Shown piece by piece: positions 17,618 through 26,934 of a stretch of 64,000 nt of DNA. The notes beneath the pieces were generated by a model. It made no database searches. It saw only the letters and a list, made by a program, of their open reading frames with translations, and was not told the origin of the DNA. Each line of letters begins with the position of its first letter. The first letter of the stretch is position 1. Source of the stretch: Gammaproteobacteria bacterium (GTDB lineage Bacteria; Pseudomonadota; Gammaproteobacteria; Steroidobacterales; Foliamicaceae); the NCBI GenBank assembly GCA_026708965.1, contig JAPOTY010000016.1, forward strand, positions 43,279 through 107,278. Reading direction: 5' to 3'. The position numbers and the translations under genes are program-made.

Positions 17618-18844
17618 TCAGCTTGTGGGGGAGGGGGCGATTTTGGGTTTGGGGGTTCGCGCAAGCAACAGGATCACGATCAGGCCTAGGCCCATGGCCA
17701 CTAAGCCCCAGTACACGGTGGCTGTGGTGAGGCCGATCGAGTCGGCCCAGCCGCCCAGAGCGGTGCTGCCCAGGGCCACGCCGCCGAAAGCCACCGTGCT
17801 CCACAGGCTCATCACCCGGCCGCGGTAGTTTTCGTCCACCACGGCTTGGGTGAGCGTTTGCGAACCCACGCCGCAAATGGTGAGCACGCAGCCGAGCACC
17901 GGCAATTGCAGCATCGCAATCCAGAAACTCCCGGTCATTCCGAAGCAAATAATGAGAACCCCGGTGAGCGCGGCGCAAACAGCCGCTGAGCGCCGAAGAA
18001 GCTCCAGATCCTTGATGCGCGCCACCCAGAAGCCGCCGGCCACCGCGCCCACGCCGAATGCCGAAATCAGCTGCGACATGCCGTCGCTGCCCCTATCGAA
18101 CACCTGGGCCGCGTACGGCGCCATGAGTTCGAAGACAGCCCGGCCGAAGGTGGCGCCGATCAGCACCAGGAGCAGGTAGAACAGGATGGCCGGATGCCGG
18201 AACGTGTAGCGCAAGCCGTCGCGCAACATGCGGGCCAGGCCGATCTCTCGCTCCAGATCGCGGGCGACGGGCTGCAGCTTCAGCCCCCACAGCACCCAGG
18301 CCATGCCCAGAAAGGTGACCGAGCTGATGCCGAACGCGGTGGCCACGCCGAACAGCTTGATCACGTAGCCGCCCAGCACCGGGCCGATCACCCGGGCGAT
18401 ATTGAAAGTAACCGCGCCCAGCCCCACGGCGCTGGCCAGCTGCATGGATGGAACCAGATTCGCCAGGATGGCCAGGCGCATGGGCGTGTAGCCCCCGCTG
18501 CAGATTCCGAAGCACAACGCCAGCGTGAACAGCGCCGTTGGCGTCATCCAGCCCATGGCCGCCAGAAGGAACAGGCTGGCGGTGTTGAAGATATTCAGGA
18601 TATTGAACACTTGGGCGGAGCGGCGGCGGTCCCAGCGGTCGGCGAAGGCGCCGAAAACCGGGCCCAGCACCGCCACCGGGAAATAGCTCGCAAACGCCAC
18701 CGCTGCCACGAAGAATTCCGACTCGCTCAGCAGCCAAGCCTGCCAGGCCAGCGCCAGACGCAGTATCCACAGCCCGTGCGTGGTGACCGTGCTGCCAATC
18801 AGAAAGCGGCGGTACGCAGGGGTGGCTAAGGCGGATGTGGACAT
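17618..18844 (-). CDS. MFS transporter (MFS_3, EntS-like exporter)
   Basis: 408 aa with twelve predicted membrane segments. The loop motif GAFADRWDRRRSAQVFN between TM2 and TM3 is the major-facilitator motif A variant of the EntS/MFS_3 group, and the central loop falls near residue 200. This group exports siderophores or drugs; the substrate is unknown. The start at 18844 gives MSTSALATPAYRRFLIG, a normal amphipathic N-terminus. It converges with the MNT gene and is divergent from metF. Confidence 0.85.
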   Translation of the reverse strand: MSTSALATPAYRRFLIGSTVTTHGLWILRLALAWQAWLLSESEFFVAAVAFASYFPVAVLGPVFGAFADRWDRRRSAQVFNILNIFNTASLFLLAAMGWMTPTALFTLALCFGICSGGYTPMRLAILANLVPSMQLASAVGLGAVTFNIARVIGPVLGGYVIKLFGVATAFGISSVTFLGMAWVLWGLKLQPVARDLEREIGLARMLRDGLRYTFRHPAILFYLLLVLIGATFGRAVFELMAPYAAQVFDRGSDGMSQLISAFGVGAVAGGFWVARIKDLELLRRSAAVCAALTGVLIICFGMTGSFWIAMLQLPVLGCVLTICGVGSQTLTQAVVDENYRGRVMSLWSTVAFGGVALGSTALGGWADSIGLTTATVYWGLVAMGLGLIVILLLARTPKPKIAPSPTS

Positions 18845-18980
18845 AAATCGATAACTGAATAACGGGCAGCAGATAAGGCCTCGGCAGGCCGTGACCCGGT
18901 TTTAACGAGGGGGCCGCAGGTTCAGATTGGCTAGCAAATGAGTATGATGCGCGATGCATCAAAAGTCCACGCTAAAGCCC

Positions 18981-19853
18981 ATGCCCACGCATCCCGTTAT
19001 TTCGCTGGAGTGTTTTCCGCCGCGCTCGGAAGATATGGCGGCACGCCTTGAGGCGACACTCAAGGCGCTGATTCCCTACGAACCCGTGTTTTGCACCGTG
19101 TCGTACGGCGCTGGCGGCTCCACCCGCGAGGGCACGGCGCGCTGGGTGCGCCGCATTCGCCAGGATTACGGGGTGGATTGCGCGCCGCACCTCACGCACA
19201 TTACGCACACCCGCGACGAAGTGCGGGGCATCGTGGCGGATTACATTTCCGAAGGCGTGGCGCGGATGGTTGCGTTGCGCGGCGATATTCCCGAAAAGGG
19301 GGTGCCGCCGCCGGCGCGCCAATACGGGTATGCATCCACGCTGGAACTTATTTCGGATCTGAAGGCGGGCGGCATTCGCGAAGTGATGGTGGGCGCGCAT
19401 CCGGAGCACGGCGGCGGCGACCAGGCGGGATTGCGCCAGCATGCGGATTTCGTCAAGCAGAAGCTGGATGCCGGCGCCGATATGGCGATTACCCAGTTCT
19501 TTTTGGATAACAGCCGTTTTTACCGGCTGCGCGACGTGTTTGCGGCTGCGGGCATCGCCGATCGGCTGGCGCCCGGCATCATGCCCTTGTACAACGTCGG
19601 GCATGTTTTCTCTTTTGCCGGCAAGACCCAGGTGGAAGTGCCCAAGGCGCTGCGGAACCGTTTTGACCAAGTGGCCGGCGATGCGGAGTCCGCCCGCCTT
19701 GCGGCGCAGGAATTCTCCGCGCTCCAGGTGCGCGATCTGGCCGAGAATGGCATCGAGCGGTTCCATATCTACACGATGAATCGCGCCCCAATGACCACTA
19801 CGATTCTGGAGGCGCTGGGACTGACGGCTGCGCCACCGCCGCCGCCCGCATGA
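18981..19853 (+). CDS. metF: 5,10-methylenetetrahydrofolate reductase
   Basis: FAD-dependent reduction of methylene-THF to methyl-THF, the methyl donor for methionine synthesis. The start at 18981 ([18 protein letters not shown]) gives 290 aa; an alternative ATG at 18954 adds nine residues. [16 protein letters not shown] (about residue 38), then [10 protein letters not shown] and [16 protein letters not shown], are family signatures. The metH start overlaps its stop by 4 bp, so the two act as one operon making methionine from homocysteine. Confidence 0.95.
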   Translation: MPTHPVISLECFPPRSEDMAARLEATLKALIPYEPVFCTVSYGAGGSTREGTARWVRRIRQDYGVDCAPHLTHITHTRDEVRGIVADYISEGVARMVALRGDIPEKGVPPPARQYGYASTLELISDLKAGGIREVMVGAHPEHGGGDQAGLRQHADFVKQKLDAGADMAITQFFLDNSRFYRLRDVFAAAGIADRLAPGIMPLYNVGHVFSFAGKTQVEVPKALRNRFDQVAGDAESARLAAQEFSALQVRDLAENGIERFHIYTMNRAPMTTTILEALGLTAAPPPPPA

Positions 19854-22800
19854 GCGCCGCCGCCGCCCGCGCCGAGGCGCTGGGCCAAGCCTTGAGCCGC
19901 CGGATCCTGTTTCTCGACGGCGCGATCGGTACGCTGCTGCAAACCGCCGAGTTGTCGGAGGAGGACTACCGCGGCGCCCGTTTCGCCGACTGGCCGCAGC
20001 CGCTGAAGGGCAACCACGATTTGCTGTGCCTGACGCGGCCTGATGTGGTGCGCGGCATTCACGATGCCTACCTCAAGGCCGGCGCCGATATCCTGACCAC
20101 CAACAGCTTCACCGCCAATGCGCCCTCGCAGGCCGATTACGGGCTTGAGGACTGCGTGGCGGAAATCAACCGCGAGGCGGCGCGGATCGCGCGCGAGGCT
20201 GCCGATGCCGCCGAGAGCGATGACGGCCAGCCGCGATTCGTGGCCGGCAGCTTAGGGCCCACCACGCGCACGGCTTCGATTTCCCCCAAAGTGGAGGATC
20301 CGGGCTTTCGCGCCACGGATTTCGACGCGCTGGCCGCAACCTACGAGACGGCGGGCAGGGCGCTGCTCGAAGGCGGCGCCGACCTGCTGATGGTGGAAAC
20401 GGTTTTCGACACGCTCAACGCCAAGGCGGCCGTGTATGCCGTGTCGCGGCTGAACGAAGAGGCGGGCCGCGCCATCCCTCTGATCGTGTCGGTCACGATC
20501 ACGGACGCCTCGGGACGGACGCTGTCCGGGCAAACGGTTGAAGCCTTCTATAACTCGATCCGCCACGCGCCGCTCACCGCCATCGGTCTGAACTGCGCGC
20601 TGGGGGCATCGGAATTGCACCCCCATGTGCGCGAGCTGGCGCGGATCGCCGATCTGCCCGTGAGCGTGCATCCCAACGCTGGCCTGCCGAACGAGCTCGG
20701 CGAGTACACCGAGTCGGCGCAGGAAATGGCGGCGACGCTCAAGGCCATGGCCCAGGAAGGCCTGCTGAATCTGGCCGGGGGCTGCTGCGGCACCGGGCCG
20801 GAGCATATCCGGGTGGCGCGCGCCGCGCTCGAAGGCATCGAGCCGCGCACGCCCCCGCCCATTCCGCAGCGCACTCGGCTGAGCGGGCTGGAGCCGCTGA
20901 ATATCGACGACAGCACCGGCTTTGTGCATGTGGGCGAGCGCACCAACGTGACCGGCTCGGCCATCTTCCGGCGGCTGATCGAAGCCGACGACTACGCCGC
21001 CGCCGTGGCCGTGGCGCGCCAGCAGGTCGCGGCCGGCGCCAACCTGCTCGATGTGAACATGGACGAGGGCCTTCTCGATTCCGAGGCCGCCATGCGCCGC
21101 TATCTGAACCTGCTGGCGGCCGAGCCGGATATTTCCCGGGTGCCGGTGATGGTGGATTCGTCGCGCTGGGAGGTGCTGGTGGCCGGGTTGAAATGCCTGC
21201 AAGGCAAAGGCGTGACCAATTCCATCAGCCTCAAGAACGGCGAGCAGGAGTTTCTCGAGCAGGCCCGCGAGATCCGCCGCCTAGGCGCTGCGGTGGTGGT
21301 GATGGCTTTCGACGAGCAGGGGCAGGCGGAAAGCGTGGAGCAGCGGCTTGAGTTGGCGGAGCGCAGCTACCGGCTGCTGGTGGGCGAAGCCGGTTTTCCC
21401 CCGGAAGACATTATTCTCGATCTGAATATCTTCGCGGTGGCCACCGGCATGGAGGAGCACGACGATTACGCCCGCGCCTTCATCGAGGCCGTGCGCGAGG
21501 CGCGCGCGCGCCTGCCGGGCGTGCATGCCAGCGGCGGCATCAGCAATCTGTCGTTTTCGTTTCGCGGCAACAATGCGGTGCGCGAGGCCATGCATTCGGT
21601 GTTCTTGTACCACGCCATAGCCGCCGGCCTGGATTTCGGCATCGTCAACGCCGGCCAACTGGCCGTGTATCAGGATATTCCCCAGCGGCTGCGCGACACC
21701 GTGGAGGACGTGATCCTCAACCGCCATCCCGGCGCCGGGGAACGCTTGCTGGAGCTGGCCCGCGAATACCAAGGGCAAAAATCGAATTCCCGCGACGACG
21801 ACGAGGAATGGCGCGCCCTGCCCGTGGCCGAGCGGCTCAGCCATGCGCTGGTGCATGGGCTGGACACCTTCGTGGTGGAGGATGCCGAGGCCGCTCGCCA
21901 AGCCAGCGCCCGGGCGCTGGACGTGATCGAAGGCCCGCTGATGGACGGCATGAATACGGTGGGCGATTTGTTTGCCACGGGGAAGATGTTCCTGCCGCAG
22001 GTGGTCAAGTCCGCCCGTGTGATGAAGAAGGCGGTGGCGCACTTGGTGCCGTTCATTGAAGAGGAAGGCTCCGGGATATCCAGCCGCGGCCGGCTGGTGA
22101 TCGCCACGGTGAAGGGCGATGTCCACGATATCGGCAAGAATATCGTGGGCGTGGTGCTGCAATGCAACGGCTACGAGGTGATCGACTTGGGCGTGATGGC
22201 GCCCTGCGAGAATATCCTCGACACGGCGGTTCGCGAGAATGCCGACTATATCGGATTATCCGGCCTGATCACGCCTTCCCTGAATGAAATGGTGCATGTG
22301 GCCGGCGAAATGCAGCGCCGCGGCCTCACGCAGCCATTGCTGATCGGCGGCGCCACCACCTCGCCCCGGCATACGGCGCTGAAGATCGATCCCGCCTACG
22401 ACGGCGGGGTGGTGTACGTGAAGGACGCCTCGCGCGCCGTGGGCGTGCTGGGCAGCCTCAGCGGGCCGCGGCGCGACCGCTATTTAAGCGAGGTGGCCAG
22501 CGATTTGAAGCGCCGCCGCGAGCAGCCCGCCGGAACGCGCCGCCGCGAGGATCTGCTCAGCCTTGAGGATGCCCGCGCCAACCGCCTGGAAATTGACTGG
22601 CAGGCCCAGCCGCCTGCGCCGCCCGCCCGCTTCGGCGTGATCGAAGAGGCGGCGCCCGGGCTCGCGCAGCTCTACCCCTATATCGACTGGCAGCCGTATT
22701 TCGCCGCTTGGGGCCTGCACGGCAAATTTCCGCAGCTTCTGGATGATCCGAAAAAAGGCCAGGCGGCCCGGGACCTTTGGGACGATCTGCACCAAACATT

Positions 22801-23539
22801 CATCGAGCCGATCCGGGCCGGCCGGATCGAGTTCCCCACTGCGGGCGTGGCCGGTATTTTTCCGGCCGCTGCCAGCGGCGATGATATCGTCCTGTTTTCA
22901 GATTCGGCCCGCGACGGGCCTGTTGGGCGCATCCACTGCCTGCGCGAGCAACGCCGCATGCCGCCCGGCAGGCCCAACGGCTGTTTTGCCGACTTCGTGG
23001 CGCCGGCTGGCGGCGAGCCGGACTGGGTGGGCATGTTCGCGGTCACCGCTGCCGGCGACCCGCAGGAAATCCTTGCCGCCATGGGCGCCACGGCGCAGGA
23101 TCCGGACGACTACGCCGGAATCCAGTTGCGCGCTTTGGCCGACCGCGCCGCCGAGGCTTTCGCCGAGTACCTGCACGAGAAGCTGCGCAAGAAGCTATGG
23201 GGCTACGCGGCCGACGAGTCGTTCAGCAGCAAGGAATTGATTGGCGAGCGCTACAGCGGCATCCGCCCCGCGCCCGGCTATCCCGGCTGCCCCGACCATA
23301 GCGAGAAGGCCCTGATCTGGCGCCTGCTGGAAGTGGAGCGGCGCACCGGCGCCCGCCTGACGGAATCCTTCGCCATGTGGCCCGCCGCCACCGTGGCCGG
23401 CTACTACTTCGCCCATCCCCAGGCCCGCTACCTGAATATCGGCCTGATCGGCGAGGACCAGCTGGCCGACTACGCCGCCCGCAAAAATATCCCTCTGGAA
23501 GAAGCCCGCATGTGGCTCACGCCCAATCTCCCTGACTAA
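19850..23539 (+). CDS. metH: cobalamin-dependent methionine synthase
   Basis: 1229 aa, full length. The homocysteine/zinc domain occupies about residues 1-330, with [11 protein letters not shown] near 310. The pterin-binding domain (about 345-640) contains [17 protein letters not shown]. After the cap, the B12-binding domain holds [14 protein letters not shown] near 757, whose His is the lower axial cobalt ligand. The C-terminal AdoMet reactivation domain includes [16 protein letters not shown] near 1140. It transfers methyl from methyl-THF to homocysteine via cob(I)alamin. No cobalamin riboswitch was seen upstream of the metF-metH pair. Confidence 0.97.
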   Translation: MSAAAARAEALGQALSRRILFLDGAIGTLLQTAELSEEDYRGARFADWPQPLKGNHDLLCLTRPDVVRGIHDAYLKAGADILTTNSFTANAPSQADYGLEDCVAEINREAARIAREAADAAESDDGQPRFVAGSLGPTTRTASISPKVEDPGFRATDFDALAATYETAGRALLEGGADLLMVETVFDTLNAKAAVYAVSRLNEEAGRAIPLIVSVTITDASGRTLSGQTVEAFYNSIRHAPLTAIGLNCALGASELHPHVRELARIADLPVSVHPNAGLPNELGEYTESAQEMAATLKAMAQEGLLNLAGGCCGTGPEHIRVARAALEGIEPRTPPPIPQRTRLSGLEPLNIDDSTGFVHVGERTNVTGSAIFRRLIEADDYAAAVAVARQQVAAGANLLDVNMDEGLLDSEAAMRRYLNLLAAEPDISRVPVMVDSSRWEVLVAGLKCLQGKGVTNSISLKNGEQEFLEQAREIRRLGAAVVVMAFDEQGQAESVEQRLELAERSYRLLVGEAGFPPEDIILDLNIFAVATGMEEHDDYARAFIEAVREARARLPGVHASGGISNLSFSFRGNNAVREAMHSVFLYHAIAAGLDFGIVNAGQLAVYQDIPQRLRDTVEDVILNRHPGAGERLLELAREYQGQKSNSRDDDEEWRALPVAERLSHALVHGLDTFVVEDAEAARQASARALDVIEGPLMDGMNTVGDLFATGKMFLPQVVKSARVMKKAVAHLVPFIEEEGSGISSRGRLVIATVKGDVHDIGKNIVGVVLQCNGYEVIDLGVMAPCENILDTAVRENADYIGLSGLITPSLNEMVHVAGEMQRRGLTQPLLIGGATTSPRHTALKIDPAYDGGVVYVKDASRAVGVLGSLSGPRRDRYLSEVASDLKRRREQPAGTRRREDLLSLEDARANRLEIDWQAQPPAPPARFGVIEEAAPGLAQLYPYIDWQPYFAAWGLHGKFPQLLDDPKKGQAARDLWDDLHQTFIEPIRAGRIEFPTAGVAGIFPAAASGDDIVLFSDSARDGPVGRIHCLREQRRMPPGRPNGCFADFVAPAGGEPDWVGMFAVTAAGDPQEILAAMGATAQDPDDYAGIQLRALADRAAEAFAEYLHEKLRKKLWGYAADESFSSKELIGERYSGIRPAPGYPGCPDHSEKALIWRLLEVERRTGARLTESFAMWPAATVAGYYFAHPQARYLNIGLIGEDQLADYAARKNIPLEEARMWLTPNLPD

Positions 23540-23570
23540 CCCTTCCGGCACTGGGGGCTTGCCGACCCTC

Positions 23571-23674
23571 GCCTTATCCCGCCCCCCTCCTCCGGGAGAC
23601 GCATGAACCCATCCATGGGGCTTGGCGGCGGCTCCTGCCGCCGGCACTCCCGGAGGAGGGGGGCGGGATAAGGC
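23571..23674 (+). repeat. hairpin element copy A (long perfect stem, conserved core)
   Basis: Arms at 23571-23598 and 23647-23674 are perfectly complementary over 28 bp and enclose 48 nt. The shared motif GAGACGCATGAACCCATCC is at 23596-23614, followed by a smaller internal GC-rich hairpin (CGGCGG / CCGCCG). An imperfect outer pairing (GGGCTTGC near 23555 with GCAAGCCC near 23700) extends the structure. It lies between the convergent ends of metH and the RES gene. Copies B, C and D have different arms but the same plan. Confidence 0.9.
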
Positions 23675-23722
23675 TTCAAGCGCACCTGCTAAAGGCCGAA
23701 GGGCCGAGCAAGCCCGCTTTTG

Positions 23723-24178
23723 CTAGGCCGCAGGAAAAATGCCGGGGTCCACCTGCATCGGGACGCCGCCGTGAACGGTAATGCGCGGGAAGTCGGCATG
23801 CGTCTGGTTGAGCATCACATTCCATTCGTGCGGCGACACCAGCGACGGAATCCACAAGACCGCTGATTCAGCGCGCTCATACCAAGGATCGCCCAACTCG
23901 CGGTACGGCTCGTAGCCGCCCGCGCCGGCGGCGGGAAGCGCCGAACGCTGTATCCGTTCCTGCGGGATATCGGGCGGTATTTCCATCACCACGCACAGCA
24001 GGCCCGCCGGCAATTCGCTGCGCTGCCAGTGCATAAGGTTCTCCAGCACCGCCAGCGAGTAGGTGGCGGCCGCATGCACAGCGCGGCGGCGCGGGCTGAT
24101 CCAGCGGCTGCCCCAGCGGTAGGCGCCCAGGCCTCCGGCATCCAGGTAGTCGGGACTCACGATGCGATACGCGTTCAT
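23723..24178 (-). CDS. RES-domain toxin
   Basis: 151 aa. RWGSRWISPRRRAVHAAATY followed by SLAVLENLMHW is the RES-domain core, and the late IPSLVSPHEWNVMLNQTH is the second family block. Characterised RES toxins deplete NAD+. Conserved Arg (near 25), Glu (near 46) and the late Ser are present, but the position usually occupied by Tyr (VVY) appears to be His35, which could weaken activity. The gene lies 10 bp after the antitoxin gene on the same strand. Confidence 0.85.
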   Translation of the reverse strand: MNAYRIVSPDYLDAGGLGAYRWGSRWISPRRRAVHAAATYSLAVLENLMHWQRSELPAGLLCVVMEIPPDIPQERIQRSALPAAGAGGYEPYRELGDPWYERAESAVLWIPSLVSPHEWNVMLNQTHADFPRITVHGGVPMQVDPGIFPAA

Positions 24179-24188
24179 GGTTTTGCCG

Positions 24189-24629
24189 CTACGCGGGCAA
24201 GCCGTGCAGCCCGCGTTCGATCACTTCCTCAACGATGCGCCCGCCAATTTCGGTAAGCGCCACTTCCAGCGGAATGCGGTTGCCCAGTTCGGCATGCGGG
24301 CTGCACAGGAACCGGGAGGCGGCCTGCGGATCCTCGAACGCCGCGAGCACGATCGCGTAGAGGCGCGCCAGACGCTCGACGGTTTCGCTGGCCTGCCGGT
24401 TCAGACGCTCGACCCGGTGGTAGGTGGCCCGGGGAACGATGCCGTTGCGCAGCCGCACCGCGAACTCCGCCTCGCCGGCCGTCTTGAGCCGGTCGATCAG
24501 CGCGTTGAGCGCCGCTTTGGGCAGCCCGCCCCGCACCAGCTCGTCCAGATCCCCCAGCGTGCGCACCCGTCGGCCAACAATCGCCCGCCCGCCCAGAATT
24601 TTGCCGATTTGCTTTGGTGAAACTATCAT
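24189..24629 (-). CDS. Xre/MbcA/ParS-type antitoxin
   Basis: 146 aa partner of the RES toxin. It has the DUF2384 toxin-binding C-terminus (AAFEDPQAASRFLCSPHAELGNRIPLEVALTEIG), preceded by a helical Xre-like region (RATYHRVERLNRQASETVERL). It should neutralise the toxin and repress its own promoter. Antitoxin-first order, a short gap and a shared AT-rich promoter fit the RES-Xre family. Confidence 0.85.
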   Translation of the reverse strand: MIVSPKQIGKILGGRAIVGRRVRTLGDLDELVRGGLPKAALNALIDRLKTAGEAEFAVRLRNGIVPRATYHRVERLNRQASETVERLARLYAIVLAAFEDPQAASRFLCSPHAELGNRIPLEVALTEIGGRIVEEVIERGLHGLPA

Positions 24630-25022
24630 ATGAGACTATTGATTATATTGCATGAAACATTATATCGGGAAAATCATGTCTCATAAATATCATTTAATTG
24701 TCTTGTTTGATACATCAATTCTATAGATATAAGCAATATGAAGTGTTTTTAAGGCTGTTATTTCCATGAATTATAAATTTCATTTGTAAAACATATTGAC
24801 TCATGGCGGACTGCTTCTATTACACTTGCATTACTTCCGTGGCAAAAGGCTGCGGAAAAAAACGAGGAAAAAGCCATGCAAACCAGAAGCTCCCTGCCAT
24901 GCCTTTGGCTGGCAAACGATAAAGGCGAGTGCGGCTATCTCTTGGGGCCCGCCCGCTTTGCCGTCCACACCCAAGCCAGGAGTTCGAGTCGCCGTTACCG
25001 GCGCATTTCCTCTAGCCGTTCG
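24630..25022. promoter_or_regulatory. AT-rich intergenic region with candidate antitoxin operator
   Basis: The 393 bases between the antitoxin start and the chosen start of the SUMF1-fold gene are strongly AT-rich up to about 24830, unlike the surrounding DNA. Inverted half-sites ATGAGAC (24630-24636) and GTCTCAT (24678-24684) flank the antitoxin promoter side and are a candidate binding site. From 24876 the frame of the next gene is open, but its product has no signal-peptide character until 25023. Confidence 0.45.
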
Positions 25023-25961
25023 ATGATTGCCTCCTTGGCTTTTGCCGCGCTGGCCTTTTCGCAAGCCGCCGCCGCTGGCTCGCCGCAGTCCGATGCGGTC
25101 CACGACAAGGCCGAAATCACGATCGCCCCCGGCGAGAGCCTCACCGATGCGCTGGGCTCGGGCGGCCGCGGACCGGAAATGGTGGTGGTTCCCGACGGCA
25201 GCTTCCTGATGGGCTGCGTTTCCGGCCGCGACTGCCAAGCGCGCGAGCTGCCGGTGCGCGAAGTGGAGATCGAGCGCGCCTTCGCGCTGTCGCGTCTGGA
25301 GGTTACGCGAGCGGAATTCGCCCGTTTTGCGGAGGCCACCGGATATTTGGCGACGGGGTCCTGCATGTCCCGGAACCACGGGCTAGAGCGCCGGCGTGAA
25401 GCCCGCGGCTGGCGGGCGCCGGGTTTTCGGCAAACCGATACGCATCCGGTCGCCTGCGTCAGCTGGGACGATGCCAAGGCCTACGCGGAATGGCTGTCGT
25501 CCGAAACCGGCCAGGACTACCGCCTGCCCACCGAGGCCGAATGGGAATATGCGGCCCGCGCCGGTTCGTCGAGCCGCTACGCCTGGGGGAACGCGGTGGG
25601 ACGCAGGCGCGCCAATTGCGCCACTTGCGAGTCGCGCTGGGCCGGCCAGACGACCGCGCCGGCGGGCGCTTTTGCCGCCAATGCCTTCGGCCTGCACGAC
25701 ATGCACGGCAATGTGTGGGAATGGGTTGAGGACTGCCCCGGTAACCGTGATGCCGGAGAATCGCCGGATGCCAGCCCGAACCCGGCCGCAGCCTGCGCCG
25801 CGCGGGTTTTGCGTGGCGGCTCCTGGAGCAATCTGCCGGAGCAGGTGCGTTCGGCCAGCCGCAGCTGGCTGGCCGCGGAAAGCCGCAGCTTCAACCTAGG
25901 CTTCCGCGTGGCCCGCGATATTGCGCCGGCGACGCTGATGGGAGGCTTGGCTCCGCAGTAG
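25023..25961 (+). CDS. exported SUMF1/FGE-fold protein lacking the catalytic cysteines
   Basis: 312 aa from ATG 25023, which yields a clean signal peptide (MIASLAFAALAFSQAAAAG); a longer frame begins at 24876. The formylglycine-generating-enzyme fold is clear: MVVVPDGSFLMG, then LEVTRAEFARFAEATGY, YRLPTEAEWEYAARAG, FGLHDMHGNVWEWVEDC and RVLRGGSWSNLPEQV. True aerobic FGEs carry two copper-binding Cys just after the GGS motif; here the corresponding stretch has none. It is therefore unlikely to activate the sulfatase at 13-14.6 kb and may be a binding or other enzyme of the same fold. Confidence 0.82.
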   Translation: MIASLAFAALAFSQAAAAGSPQSDAVHDKAEITIAPGESLTDALGSGGRGPEMVVVPDGSFLMGCVSGRDCQARELPVREVEIERAFALSRLEVTRAEFARFAEATGYLATGSCMSRNHGLERRREARGWRAPGFRQTDTHPVACVSWDDAKAYAEWLSSETGQDYRLPTEAEWEYAARAGSSSRYAWGNAVGRRRANCATCESRWAGQTTAPAGAFAANAFGLHDMHGNVWEWVEDCPGNRDAGESPDASPNPAAACAARVLRGGSWSNLPEQVRSASRSWLAAESRSFNLGFRVARDIAPATLMGGLAPQ

Positions 25962-25986
25962 CCTTCCGCCGCCCGCGCCCATTTTT

Positions 25987-26026
25987 GCGCCGGATCGGGT
26001 TTCAGGACCCGGTCCGGCGCTCTTTT
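25987..26026 (+). terminator. Rho-independent terminator overlapping the prmC 3' end
   Basis: Stem 25987-26000 with 26007-26020 (one internal mismatch), followed by TCTTTTT on the plus strand. It ends the SUMF1-fold gene transcript. The right arm and part of the loop are also the last codons and stop of prmC on the minus strand. Confidence 0.8.
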
Positions 26027-26913
26027 TCCGGTTCTGCCTTGCGCGCCGCGCTAACCCGCTCGTGGCCTGCGAGGTCGCGCCGGGTGAACGGCCTTGCGAG
26101 GCCGGCGGCGGACATCAGCTTCCGAACCTTCCCGCCTTGATTCGCGCCGTGCTCCACGGCCAGCATTCCGCCCGTGCTGAGATGCCGCGGCGCGCCCGCA
26201 ATCACCGCGCGCAGATGGCGCAGCCCGTCGCTTCCGCCATCGAGCGCCCGGCGCGGCTCGTAACGCAGCGGCCCTAGGCGGCAAAGCCGCGATTCCACGT
26301 ACGGAGGGTTGGCCACGATGAGGTCGAACCGCGATTGCTTTCCGGCGGCCTCGTACCACGAACCCTGTGTGAAGCGAATCCTGCCGGGGCACAGCTTCGC
26401 GGCATTGCGGCGCGCCAGCTCCAGCGCCGCCGCGCAAATATCCGTAGCGGTGATGCGGCACTCGGGCCACTGCCGCGCCAGCGCGATCGCCACCGCCCCG
26501 CCGCCGGTGCCTAATTCCATGCAACGGGCGCGTCCGCCCATCGATTCAAGATAGCTGGAAGCCGCTTCCACCAGCAACTCCGATTCCGGCCTAGGCGTGA
26601 GCGCCTCCGCCGTTATCTCGAATTCCAGAGAAAAGAATTCCTTGCGGCCGATGATCTGCGCCACAGGCCGCCCCTCGGCACGCTGTTCAATCAGCTCTTG
26701 GAACCGGTTGGCGTGGGCCAGGTTCAGGGTTTCGCGGCTGCGGGCGAACAGATCCGCGCGCTGGATGCCCAGCGTGTGCGCCAGCAGCAGCTCGCAATCC
26801 AGCCTGGGGCTTTCGCTGATTCCCCGCAGGCGCTTGGCCTCGTGGCGGAGGGCCTCTCCCAGCGTACGCTGCGCGGGCGGATTCCGGGCGCCGGTGGTGG
26901 ATGGGCGCGGCAT
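26002..26913 (-). CDS. prmC: peptide chain release factor N5-glutamine methyltransferase
   Basis: Methylates the Gln of the GGQ motif in release factors RF1 and RF2. 303 aa from the ATG at 26913 (upstream ATGs at 26922 and 26949 are possible). The helical N-terminal domain contains SPRLDCELLLAHTLG. The SAM domain has ELGTGGGAVAIALARQWPE and the catalytic NPPYVESR. It is usually next to prfA; here prfA is 10 kb away, at 36.7 kb, where a restriction gene occupies the neighbouring position. Confidence 0.93.
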   Translation of the reverse strand: MPRPSTTGARNPPAQRTLGEALRHEAKRLRGISESPRLDCELLLAHTLGIQRADLFARSRETLNLAHANRFQELIEQRAEGRPVAQIIGRKEFFSLEFEITAEALTPRPESELLVEAASSYLESMGGRARCMELGTGGGAVAIALARQWPECRITATDICAAALELARRNAAKLCPGRIRFTQGSWYEAAGKQSRFDLIVANPPYVESRLCRLGPLRYEPRRALDGGSDGLRHLRAVIAGAPRHLSTGGMLAVEHGANQGGKVRKLMSAAGLARPFTRRDLAGHERVSAARKAEPEKERRTGS

Positions 26914-26934
26914 AACCGGCATAATGCGGGAGCC

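Noticed and set aside
18845..18980. Possible SAM, SAH or cobalamin riboswitch before metF-metH
   Set aside because: The leader is about 100 bases and lacks the conserved B12-box or SAH-riboswitch core; a GAGGGGGCC stretch alone is not enough.
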